A stretch of DNA of 17,762 nucleotides from Actinomycetes bacterium (GTDB taxonomy: Bacteria; Actinomycetota; Acidimicrobiia; Acidimicrobiales; CADCSY01), in NCBI GenBank assembly GCA_025464025.1, contig JAODBP010000207.1, forward strand, positions 1-17,762. The letters run 5' to 3'. The stretch's first letter is position 1; the number at the start of each line of letters is the position of its first letter. Of the stretch, positions 7,549 through 13,963 are shown piece by piece. The translations under genes were made by a program, and so were the position numbers. The notes under the pieces were generated by a model. It had not been told where the DNA came from and made no database searches. It worked only from the letters and a program-made list of their open reading frames with translations.

Positions 7549-7589
7549 AACCCGAAGGCCCGCGACCTGAGGTCAGCCGGATGCCGCTG
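7524..7589. repeat. Spaced 16-bp inverted repeat between convergent genes
   Basis: CAGCGGCATTCGGCTG (7524-7539) is the reverse complement of CAGCCGGATGCCGCTG (7574-7589) at 15 of 16 positions, with 34 bp between the arms. It sits in the ~140-bp gap between the acyl-CoA synthetase and the cupin gene. The left arm overlaps the smaller hairpin at 7518-7548, so two alternative folds exist. The most likely role is bidirectional termination. Confidence 0.55.
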
Positions 7590-7608
7590 TTCGCAGGCGT
7601 CGCCGGAG

Positions 7609-7629
7609 GCGTCCGAGCCCTTCGGACGC
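7609..7629. terminator. Perfect 8-bp stem hairpin before the convergent cupin stop
   Basis: GCGTCCGA (7609-7616) and TCGGACGC (7622-7629) form a perfect 8-bp stem around the 5-nt loop GCCCT. It lies 13 bp beyond the cupin stop codon (7643-7645) on the minus strand, so it is well placed to terminate the binding protein-cupin transcript. No T-run is present. Confidence 0.5.
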
Positions 7630-7642
7630 GACGGAGTCGCCG

Positions 7643-8011
7643 CTAGGAGTCGCGGTCGCGGAACCAGTCGGCGATGGCGGGCATGTTGCCCTCGAAGCCG
7701 CCGGGGACGCTGACGTTGAGGAACCCGGCCCGCTCGGTGCCGCGGTTCTCGAAGTCGTGGGGCGTGCCGCCCGGGGCGCGGACGAACGTGCCGGCGACGG
7801 CGTCGACCGCTTCGTCGCCGAGGCGGAACGTCATGGTGCCGCCGAGGACGTAGAAGAGGTCGTCGTCGTCGTGCTGGTGGAAGCCGGGGCCGAGCGTGCC
7901 CGGCTCCAGCCACCACTCGGACACCGAGCTGCGCTCGTCGTCGTGCATGAAGGTGGTCGTGATGCGGGGGCCCATGTCATAGGCCCGCCCGTCGCCCGGT
8001 CCGATGATCAT
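7643..8011 (-). CDS. Small single-domain cupin protein
   Basis: This 122-residue protein is one cupin barrel. Motif 1 is GPGFHQHDDDDLFYVLGG (41-58): His45 and His47 are in place, but an Asp run occupies the usual metal-binding Glu position. Motif 2 is APGGTPHDFENRG (79-91) with the third metal ligand His85. It could be a small metal-dependent dioxygenase or isomerase, or a ligand-binding protein; sequence alone does not decide. The ATG at 8011 lies 20 bp after the stop of the ligand-binding protein, with GGTGG (8016-8020, minus) as a plausible ribosome binding site, so the two form one operon. The far end faces the hairpins behind the acyl-CoA synthetase. Confidence 0.8.
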   Translation of the reverse strand: MIIGPGDGRAYDMGPRITTTFMHDDERSSVSEWWLEPGTLGPGFHQHDDDDLFYVLGGTMTFRLGDEAVDAVAGTFVRAPGGTPHDFENRGTERAGFLNVSVPGGFEGNMPAIADWFRDRDS

Positions 8012-8031
8012 GCGACCACCGTAGGCCCGAG

Positions 8032-9354
8032 CTACCCCCGGTTCGAGGGGTGCTGGGGGCGGTGGTAGCCGTCGAAGCGGAGCTCGCCGTCGCGCAGCTC
8101 GCGGATGGTGAGGAAGTCGCCCTTGTAGCCCTTGCGATCGTGGGGCCCGAACTGCACGTAGGTCGCCGGCCCACCGTTGGTCGCCGGCATCCAGCGGATG
8201 CGCTCGAGGCCGTTCTTGACCTCCTCCGGGGTGGCGATGGCCGCGTTGCCGATGCCGTGGATGGCGGCCCGCGCGGTGTCGTAGGCGAGGGCCACGACCA
8301 CGTTCTTGGAGGTGCGGTGGAAGCGCTTCTCGAACCGCTCGATCATGGCGTTGTAGTTGGGGTTGGTGCCGTCCTCGCCGAGCTGGTCGACGCCGTGCCA
8401 GCCCTCCAGGCCCTTCGCCCACTCGTTGGTGTTCGAATAGAACATGAACGCCGTGCCCATGACGCGGGGCGGGTCCCAGCCCAGCTCCTCGAAGGCTCGG
8501 GCGAAGTGGAACGTCGCGTAGCCGTAGCCGCCGTAGTAGATCGCCTCGGTGCCGCCGTCGCGCATGGCTCGGAGGTGCTCGGTGAGGCCGCGCGGGTTCG
8601 GGCCGAGCTTCACGTCGCGGGTGATCGTCATGCCGAGGCGCACGGCCTCCTCGCGGAAGAAGTCGGCGTAGTCGCGCCCCGAGGAGCCCTGCTCCCAGAA
8701 CATGCCGACCTTCTCGTAGCCCTTGCCGGCCAGCCACTGGGCGCACATGACGCCCTCGGTCGGGATGTCGCCGTTGGCGATCGTGAAGCAGTACTCGGAC
8801 GCGTAGCGCCACGCGCCGGTCCAGCCGATCGACGCGCACTTGCGCTCGTTGGCCAGGTCCTGGAGCTGGAGGCAGTTGTCGCTGATCATCGGGCCGAGGA
8901 CGATCACGCAGCCCTCGTCGACCAGCCACTCGTAGCCCTTGCGCAGCTTCAGGTAGTTCTCGCGCGGCAGGCCGCGGGCATCGGCCACGACGATCTGGAC
9001 GGGCCGGTCGTACACGCCCTCGTTCAGGGCGTCCTCGATGGCCAGGATCGTCGGGTCGATCCAGTCGGCCAGGAGCTGGCCGAGGTCCATGTCGACGAGG
9101 ATCCCGATCTTCACCGGCTCGAACGGGTCGCCCTGGGTGACCAGGCCCCGCGTCGGGGGGTAGATCACGATGTCGTCGTGCGCCCGCTCGCCCTTGCGAC
9201 CACCGCCCTCGTACCAGGTGGTGTTGCCCGACGCGTCGGGCGGCGTGTCGGTGCCGTGCTGCACGGTCGTGACCGCGCGGTCCGACTCGGCGATGCCGTG
9301 GTCGACCGGCTCCGGGAACATGCGACCGACGAACCCATCCCCCGCAGGTGCCAT
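8032..9354 (-). CDS. Leu/Ile/Val-binding-type periplasmic-binding-fold protein without a signal peptide
   Basis: This 440-residue protein has the fold of branched-chain amino-acid/amide ABC substrate-binding proteins (Peripla_BP_6 type) from ~80 to ~430. The first strand is PVKIGILVDMD (80-90), followed by VQIVVADARG (119-128), VIVLGPMIS (150-158), YEKVGMFWEQGSSGRDYADFF (213-233) and EAIYYGGYG (270-278). The first 80 residues are polar (including a TTWYEGGGRKGERAHDD stretch) and contain neither a hydrophobic export signal nor a lipobox Cys. No permease or ATPase genes flank it. A cytoplasmic ligand-sensing role, as known for AmiC of Pseudomonas, is therefore more plausible than transport (inference). 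The start ATG at 9354 lies exactly 6 nt after a TATTGT -10-like hexamer (minus), so it is probably leaderless. It is co-transcribed with the cupin and divergent from the NIPSNAP-like gene. Confidence 0.8.
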   Translation of the reverse strand: MAPAGDGFVGRMFPEPVDHGIAESDRAVTTVQHGTDTPPDASGNTTWYEGGGRKGERAHDDIVIYPPTRGLVTQGDPFEPVKIGILVDMDLGQLLADWIDPTILAIEDALNEGVYDRPVQIVVADARGLPRENYLKLRKGYEWLVDEGCVIVLGPMISDNCLQLQDLANERKCASIGWTGAWRYASEYCFTIANGDIPTEGVMCAQWLAGKGYEKVGMFWEQGSSGRDYADFFREEAVRLGMTITRDVKLGPNPRGLTEHLRAMRDGGTEAIYYGGYGYATFHFARAFEELGWDPPRVMGTAFMFYSNTNEWAKGLEGWHGVDQLGEDGTNPNYNAMIERFEKRFHRTSKNVVVALAYDTARAAIHGIGNAAIATPEEVKNGLERIRWMPATNGGPATYVQFGPHDRKGYKGDFLTIRELRDGELRFDGYHRPQHPSNRG

Positions 9355-9373
9355 TCACATACAATATCCAGTC
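9354..9373 (+). promoter_or_regulatory. Conserved AT-rich element, copy B (candidate operator / divergent promoter)
   Basis: The plus strand reads TTCACATACAATATCCAGTC. It matches copy A at 15 of 20 positions and copy C at 13 of 20. The core ATACAATAT (9359-9367) differs by one base from the perfect ATAC-N-GTAT palindrome. TACAAT is a good -10 hexamer for the rightward gene. On the minus strand TATTGT lies exactly 6 nt before the ATG of the binding-protein gene. The whole divergent gap is 41 bp. Function is inferred from position and conservation only. Confidence 0.55.
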
Positions 9374-9395
9374 CGTCTCGGCCAGGGGGCTCCCG

Positions 9396-10109
9396 GTGAA
9401 CGACCGCGTCTACATCCACGAGTTCATCGACATCCTCGGCCACAGCCGGGCCAACTACATGCACCACATGACGGCCAACTGGAGCCCCAACGCCCAGGAG
9501 GACCGCAAGCAGCTCTGCTACGGCGTGTGGGCCCTCCTCGGCTCCACCGGTGCCTGGCCCCAGACCGTGAACATGTGGGAGCACGAGAGCTGGTCGGGCC
9601 TGGCCGAGAACTTCGGCATCGAGGGCGTCGGGTCCGGGGCCCAGGACCCCAAGCTCGAGAAGTGGTGGGCCCGAGCTTCGGAGTTCCGCCGGGGCGGCTT
9701 CGACCGCATCGTCGTGCCAGCGCCGTGGACCCGAACGATCACCGAGGTGTGCGCCGACGGCGTGACCGGCGAGGTGTACGCCCACGAGCTGGTCAAGGTC
9801 GCCCCCGGCTCGGCTCGCGACGTCCTCGAGCGGGCCCGCGACGCCTCCGACCTCCACGGCGCCCACGGCTGGGAGCTGGCCGGCGCCTTCACCACGGCGA
9901 TGGTCAACGACGACGAGGCCCTGCTGCTGTGGGCCATCCCGACGTGGCAGCAGTGGGCCGACGCCGAGCAGGACGACGCGCTCACCTCGTGGCGACGGAG
10001 CCTCGACCCGGTCGACTGGCACCGCATCCTGCTGGTCGACGCGCCCCTGTGCCCGTTCCGCACCGGCCGCCAGCCGGCCCGCTCCGATCGGACCGACTGG
10101 CAGGAGTGA
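9396..10109 (+). CDS. Tandem ferredoxin-like-fold protein (NIPSNAP/ABM-like dimeric alpha-beta barrel)
   Basis: This 237-residue protein appears to contain two copies of one ~100-residue unit. Copy 1 starts at VYIHEFIDILGHSRANY (5-21) and contains YGVWALLGSTGAWPQTVNMWE (42-62). Copy 2 starts at VYAHELVKVAPGSARD (127-142) and contains HGWELAGAFTTAMVNDDEALLLWAI (157-181), followed by a matching WQQWADAE / W-R-R-SL tail. The pattern (beta strand with HE, a helix, a loop, then a strand ending in an aromatic or small hydrophobic) resembles NIPSNAP/ABM-type dimeric alpha-beta barrels; the enzymatic role is unknown. GTG 9396 is chosen because AGGGGG (9384-9389) precedes it; the upstream ATG at 9348 would put the promoter element inside the gene. 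It is divergent from the ligand-binding protein. Tandem fusion may replace homodimerisation (inference). Confidence 0.65.
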   Translation: MNDRVYIHEFIDILGHSRANYMHHMTANWSPNAQEDRKQLCYGVWALLGSTGAWPQTVNMWEHESWSGLAENFGIEGVGSGAQDPKLEKWWARASEFRRGGFDRIVVPAPWTRTITEVCADGVTGEVYAHELVKVAPGSARDVLERARDASDLHGAHGWELAGAFTTAMVNDDEALLLWAIPTWQQWADAEQDDALTSWRRSLDPVDWHRILLVDAPLCPFRTGRQPARSDRTDWQE

Positions 10110-10132
10110 GGGGGTAGCCGCCCGAAGTTGTA

Positions 10133-10150
10133 CCCGGTCGACAAACCGGG
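10133..10150 (+). promoter_or_regulatory. Small hairpin touching the ribosome binding site of the LVIVD gene
   Basis: CCCGGT (10133-10138) and ACCGGG (10145-10150) form a perfect 6-bp stem with loop CGACAA. The 3' arm runs into the G-rich ribosome binding site GGGGGGCGG (10148-10156) ahead of ATG 10160. It could modulate translation or end the upstream transcript; a chance pairing in GC-rich DNA is possible. Confidence 0.3.
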
Positions 10151-10159
10151 GGGCGGTCC

Positions 10160-11782
10160 ATGATCCGACGAACGATGGTGCTCGGCGCCGCGATGGGGCT
10201 CCTGCTGACCCAGGTCGGGCCGTTCGACGCCAAGGCGGCCGACGCGCCCGTCGGCGGCATCGTCATGGCCCAGGACGCCCGGTGCGGCAGCGCCGACCTG
10301 CCCGAGACCGGCATCCAGGGCGACGTGCCGAAGGCCGACCAGGAGTCCGGTCGGGCCGAGCAGGGCTACAACTGCGGCCTCGCCCTCGTCGGCCACACCA
10401 CGCTCGACGCCGGCGGCCGCGACGGCTCCAGCAACGGGAACATGGCCTGGGCCGGCCACTGCGCCTACGTCGCCGGGCCCGGCGCCCTCGCCGGCCCACC
10501 CTCCCCCGCGCCGGGCGACGGCGTCGCCGTCGTCGACGTGGCGGACCCGACCAAGCCCCGCCACGTCGCCACCCTCCGCTCCCCCGGCTCGACGGCCGCC
10601 ATGGAGACCATCCACGCCGTGGTGACGAAGGACCGGGCCATCCTCGTCGTCGGCCAGTACAGCAACCGGCCGCTCACGAGCCCCAAGCCGATGGACGTCT
10701 ACGACGTCCGCGACTGCGCCCACCCGAAGCTGCTCACCACCTACATGTGGCCGACGAACATCCACAACCTCACCATCTCCGGCAACGGCCGCTACGTCTT
10801 CGCCACCCAGCCGCTCCAGGTCGCCGACCTCAGTGGCCTCTTCGACGCCGATCCCGCCACCGGTGTGCGGTACGTCGGCAACCTCGAGGACGACGCCGCC
10901 GGTCCGCCGGTCGCCGTCGGTCCCACCGCCGACCTCGACGACGCCCTACCGGAGCAGGTCCGGGCCCAGACCCGGAGCAACTACCTGAGCCACGAGGCCT
11001 GGCCCAGCGCCGACGGCACGCGGTTGTACGTGGGTGGCCAGCTCCCCGTCTTCGAGCAGTTCACGATCATGGACATCGGCGACTGGCTCGCCGGCAAGGG
11101 CGCGCCGAAGGTCATCAGCCAACGCCAGGGCCGCGGCCACTCCGTCCGCACCGCCACCATCGGCGGGAAGGCGTTCGTGCTCCACTCCGAGGAGAGCGTG
11201 TTCGGCGCCGCCTACGGCTGTGCGCCCGAGTCGCTCAACCCGGCCGCCGGCGCGGCCCAGCCCTGGCTCACCGACGTCAGCGACCCCGTCCACCCCCACC
11301 AGGTCTCGCAGTTCGGCCTCGCCATCAACGATCCGACCAACTGCCCGGCCCAGCTCGACTCCGGCGTGCAGGCGTCGGTCCACTACCACGACGTCGACGA
11401 CCCGACGCGGACGACCTTCGTGCTGGCATCGATGTGGAACGCCGGCCTGCGGCTCTTCGACGTCCGCGATCCGGCCCGCCCCGTCGAGGTCGCCTACTTC
11501 AACCCGGCCGACGTGCAGGCCGGGAGCGGGGTCACGCTCGACCACGCCTGGTCCCACATCCGGTGGATCCCCGAGACCGGCCAGGTCTGGCTCTCGACCG
11601 CCGCCGGGGGCTTCTGGGTGCTCGAGCTCGAACCCCAGGTCCGCCAGCAGCTCGGGCTCGGCACCCGTGCCGCCCGGTCGCCGAAGGGCCGGCCCGGCAC
11701 GCGGGGCCTGACCCTTCTGACGACCGCACCAGCCATAGACCCCACGCCCTACTTCTGCACGCTCGGGGTCGTGCGCACCTGA
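10160..11782 (+). CDS. Secreted LVIVD-repeat (beta-propeller-like) protein
   Basis: This 540-residue protein has an N-terminal signal peptide: MIRRTMVLGAAMGLLL, then a likely AKA-ADA cleavage region near 24-29. The mature part contains repeats of the LVIVD kind, in which a beta strand ends in a D-V-x-D-P-x-x-P turn: VAVVDVADPTKPRHVATL (122-139), WLTDVSDPVHPHQVSQF (369-385) and LRLFDVRDPARPVEVAYF (430-447). A degenerate copy, MDVYDVRDCAHPKLLTTY, is at 178-195. Such proteins are predicted extracellular beta-propellers of unknown function. Seven cysteines after the signal (42, 72, 101, 186, 354, 394, 533) would allow disulfides outside the cell. A strong GGGGGGCGG ribosome binding site precedes the ATG. 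The gene is 50 bp after the NIPSNAP-like gene, so co-transcription is possible. Its TGA abuts the convergent VOC stop with no spacer. No catalytic motif recognised. Confidence 0.8.
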   Translation: MIRRTMVLGAAMGLLLTQVGPFDAKAADAPVGGIVMAQDARCGSADLPETGIQGDVPKADQESGRAEQGYNCGLALVGHTTLDAGGRDGSSNGNMAWAGHCAYVAGPGALAGPPSPAPGDGVAVVDVADPTKPRHVATLRSPGSTAAMETIHAVVTKDRAILVVGQYSNRPLTSPKPMDVYDVRDCAHPKLLTTYMWPTNIHNLTISGNGRYVFATQPLQVADLSGLFDADPATGVRYVGNLEDDAAGPPVAVGPTADLDDALPEQVRAQTRSNYLSHEAWPSADGTRLYVGGQLPVFEQFTIMDIGDWLAGKGAPKVISQRQGRGHSVRTATIGGKAFVLHSEESVFGAAYGCAPESLNPAAGAAQPWLTDVSDPVHPHQVSQFGLAINDPTNCPAQLDSGVQASVHYHDVDDPTRTTFVLASMWNAGLRLFDVRDPARPVEVAYFNPADVQAGSGVTLDHAWSHIRWIPETGQVWLSTAAGGFWVLELEPQVRQQLGLGTRAARSPKGRPGTRGLTLLTTAPAIDPTPYFCTLGVVRT

Positions 11783-12559
11783 TCAGCCCTTGTTCGGGCC
11801 CATGAGCTTGAAGCCGGCGCCGGTCGGGTCGGTCAGCGTGGCCAGGCGGCCGTACGGCGTGTCGTCCGGGCCCTGCACCAGGGTCGCGCCGAGCCCGGTC
11901 GCCTTGGCGATCGACGCGTCGGTGTCCTCGGCCACGAAGTAGACCGACCAGTGAGCCGGCACGCCCTCGGGCAGGAAGCTGCTGGCGTCCATGACCCCAG
12001 CCAGCGCGGCCTCGTCCTTGCCGAGGGTGGTGTACCGGAACTCGTCGCTGTCGCCGACGGCCGTGGTGTCCCAACCGAAGACGTCCTCGTAGAACTTCAC
12101 GACCTTGGCGTGGTCGCGCGTGAACAGCTCGAACCACCCGGGCGCGCCGGTCTCGGCCAGCACGCCGAAGCCCTTGTGCTCCTTGGGCTCCCAGATGCCG
12201 ACGGCAGCACCACCGTTGTCGGCCAGCACGGCCATCACGCCGAGGTCGCCGACGTCCATGGCCGGGGCGTAGACCTGCCCGCCGTGGGCGACGACCGCGT
12301 CGACCGTCGCCTTGGCGTCCTCGACGGCGAGGTACACCGACCACATGTCGGGGGTGTCGACGTCGCCGTGGTTCGGCATGAAGCCGGCGACCTGCACGCC
12401 GTCGGAGAAGAACGTGCTGTAGCCGCCGAACTCCTCGGCGCCCTGCTCGAACGTCCAGCCGAACAGGTCGCAGTAGAACGACCTCGTCGCCTCGGGCTTC
12501 GACGTGAAGACGTCGATCCAGCAGGGGGCTCCGATGGGGGCGATCTCACGCTTCGGCAT
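11783..12559 (-). CDS. Two-domain VOC (glyoxalase/bleomycin-resistance fold) protein, CFP30B-like
   Basis: This 258-residue protein has two vicinal-oxygen-chelate modules. Module 1 is ~10-125: GAPCWIDVFTSKPEATRSFYCDLFGW near the start, GIWEPKE at its end. Module 2 is ~138-256: GAPGWFELFTRDHAKVVKFYEDVFGW, ending LTDPTGAGFKLMGP. The overall pattern, from the opening MPKR to the repeated FY..lFGW helix and the DPTGA strand, recalls the mycobacterial CFP30B (Rv0577)-type family, whose biochemical function is not well settled; this match is from memory. The VOC fold can bind a metal for isomerase, lyase or dioxygenase chemistry. AAGGAG (12567-12572, minus) is a good ribosome binding site for ATG 12559. 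A hairpin-like sequence lies between the upstream ligase and this gene, so it may be expressed separately. It converges head-on with the LVIVD gene. Confidence 0.85.
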   Translation of the reverse strand: MPKREIAPIGAPCWIDVFTSKPEATRSFYCDLFGWTFEQGAEEFGGYSTFFSDGVQVAGFMPNHGDVDTPDMWSVYLAVEDAKATVDAVVAHGGQVYAPAMDVGDLGVMAVLADNGGAAVGIWEPKEHKGFGVLAETGAPGWFELFTRDHAKVVKFYEDVFGWDTTAVGDSDEFRYTTLGKDEAALAGVMDASSFLPEGVPAHWSVYFVAEDTDASIAKATGLGATLVQGPDDTPYGRLATLTDPTGAGFKLMGPNKG

Positions 12560-12573
12560 GGCCGTGCTCCTTG

Positions 12574-12618
12574 GTTCTCGGGGGTGTCACCGGCTCAGAC
12601 GGTCGCACACCGGAGAAC
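12574..12618 (-). terminator. Imperfect intercistronic hairpin between ligase and VOC genes
   Basis: GTTCTC (12574-12579) pairs with GAGAAC (12613-12618), and GGTGT (12583-12587) with ACACC (12607-12611), around a 19-nt loop with a 3/1 bulge. It starts immediately after the ligase stop codon (12619-12621, minus) and ends just before the AAGGAG of the VOC gene. It could terminate or attenuate the upstream operon; support is sequence complementarity only. Confidence 0.3.
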
Positions 12619-13938
12619 TCATCGGAGCTGGTTGCGCAAGATCTTCCCCACCTCGCTGCGGGGCAGGGCGTCGATCCAGTGGAAGGCGGCCGGCACCTTG
12701 TAGGCGACCAGGTGTTGGCGGCACAGGATCACCAGCTCGTCGTCGGGCACGGGCCGTCCGACGAGCCAGGCCACCGGCACCTCGCCGAGGCGATCGTCGG
12801 GCGCGCCGACGACGGCGACGTCGTCGACCGCGGGCGAGAGGCGCAGGACCTCCTCCACCGCCTCGGGGAAGACCTTGTTGCCACCCCGGTTGATGAGGTC
12901 GCCGGCCCGGCCTTCGATCCAGACGAAGCCGTCGTCGTCGATGCGGGCCAGGTCACCGGTGTCGATGAAGCCGTCGGCGTCGAGCCGCTCCTCGATGCCG
13001 GTGGCCGTGTTGGGCGGGCGCACGAGCAGGTGGCCGTCGCCGTCGACCTTGATGTCGACCCCGGGGTGGGGCTTGCCGACGGCGCCGACCTTCTCGGGGT
13101 GGGCCTTGGCGTCGGCCGCGGTCCAGCCGATGACCTCGCCGATCTCGGCCTGGCCGTAGCCGTTGAGCACGAACACCGGGTACTTGTCGGCGAAGCGCCG
13201 GGCCTGGAGCGGCGACAGCGGCGCCGTGATCGAGCGCACGTACTTGAGCGGGCCGAGGTCGGAGACGTCGGAGTCGGTGAGCATGGCCATCGCCGCCGGG
13301 GGCAGCACCGTCGAGCGGATCTCGAACCGGCGCACCAGGCCGGCGAACGCCTCCGGCTCGAAGCGGTCCATGATCACGAGCGCGGCGCCGGCCCGCAGCC
13401 CGAACAGGGAGTTGTAGAGCCCGGCGTTGAGCGCCATCGACACCGGGATGAGGTTGGGCGTGGGCCGCTTCGACCCGTCACCGCCACCCCGCAGCGGGCC
13501 GAGCACCCGGTCGAGCAGCTCGACGTAGGCCGTGTGCGTGTGGTGGATGGCCTTGGGCCGACCAGTGGTGCCCGACGTCCACATCACGAACGCCACGTCG
13601 TCGCCGTAGGGCTCGGTGCCCTCCCGGCGCTCGATGCCCGCGGTCGTGACGACGGCGGCGGGACCCGTGGCCTCGAGCACCGAGGCCACGTCGGGGTCGC
13701 GCGGGTTGACCGGCACGTAGACGCCGCCGGCCAGCCAGACGCCGACCATGGTGGCGATCAGCTCCGGGCCGTTCGGGAGCTGGACGGCCACGGCCCGCCC
13801 GCCGAGCGGGCCGAGCCCCTCGGCGATCCGCCGGGCGGCCTCCCGAGCCTCGCCCGCCGTGACCGTGCGGTCGACGGTGTGGAGCAGCCCCTCGTCGTCG
13901 CCGAACGGGTGCTCCATGAGGAGCGCGGCCAGGCTCAT
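12619..13938 (-). CDS. Short AMP-dependent acyl-CoA synthetase/ligase (ANL superfamily)
   Basis: This 439-residue AMP-forming ligase is about 70-120 residues shorter than most FadD-type enzymes; the N-terminal subdomain is reduced. Motifs: VMWTSGTTGRPKAIHHTH (118-135), NGYGQAEIGEV (259-269) where others have YGxTE, IDTGDLARIDDDGF (325-338), GRAGDLINRGGNKVFPEAVEEVL (343-365) and LPRSEVGKILRNQL (425-438) with catalytic Lys432. It should make an acyl-adenylate and then an acyl-CoA. The ATG at 13938 lies 25 bp after the crotonase stop and gives a protein starting MSLAALLMEHP; the longer frame to 14055 would overlap the crotonase gene and was rejected. The ribosome binding site is weak, so translation may depend on the upstream gene. 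It is third in the acyl-CoA dehydrogenase-crotonase-ligase operon and probably supplies that operon's CoA substrate (inference). Confidence 0.9.
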   Translation of the reverse strand: MSLAALLMEHPFGDDEGLLHTVDRTVTAGEAREAARRIAEGLGPLGGRAVAVQLPNGPELIATMVGVWLAGGVYVPVNPRDPDVASVLEATGPAAVVTTAGIERREGTEPYGDDVAFVMWTSGTTGRPKAIHHTHTAYVELLDRVLGPLRGGGDGSKRPTPNLIPVSMALNAGLYNSLFGLRAGAALVIMDRFEPEAFAGLVRRFEIRSTVLPPAAMAMLTDSDVSDLGPLKYVRSITAPLSPLQARRFADKYPVFVLNGYGQAEIGEVIGWTAADAKAHPEKVGAVGKPHPGVDIKVDGDGHLLVRPPNTATGIEERLDADGFIDTGDLARIDDDGFVWIEGRAGDLINRGGNKVFPEAVEEVLRLSPAVDDVAVVGAPDDRLGEVPVAWLVGRPVPDDELVILCRQHLVAYKVPAAFHWIDALPRSEVGKILRNQLR

Positions 13939-13963
13939 GCTGATGGTTCGCTCGCGAGCTCGC

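Noticed and set aside
7643..9364. Single minus-strand frame that could be read as a fused binding protein-cupin
   Set aside because: Upstream of the cupin ATG (8011) this frame is Arg/Pro-rich nonsense. The real binding protein is in a different frame with its own stop at 8032, so there are two genes, not a fusion.
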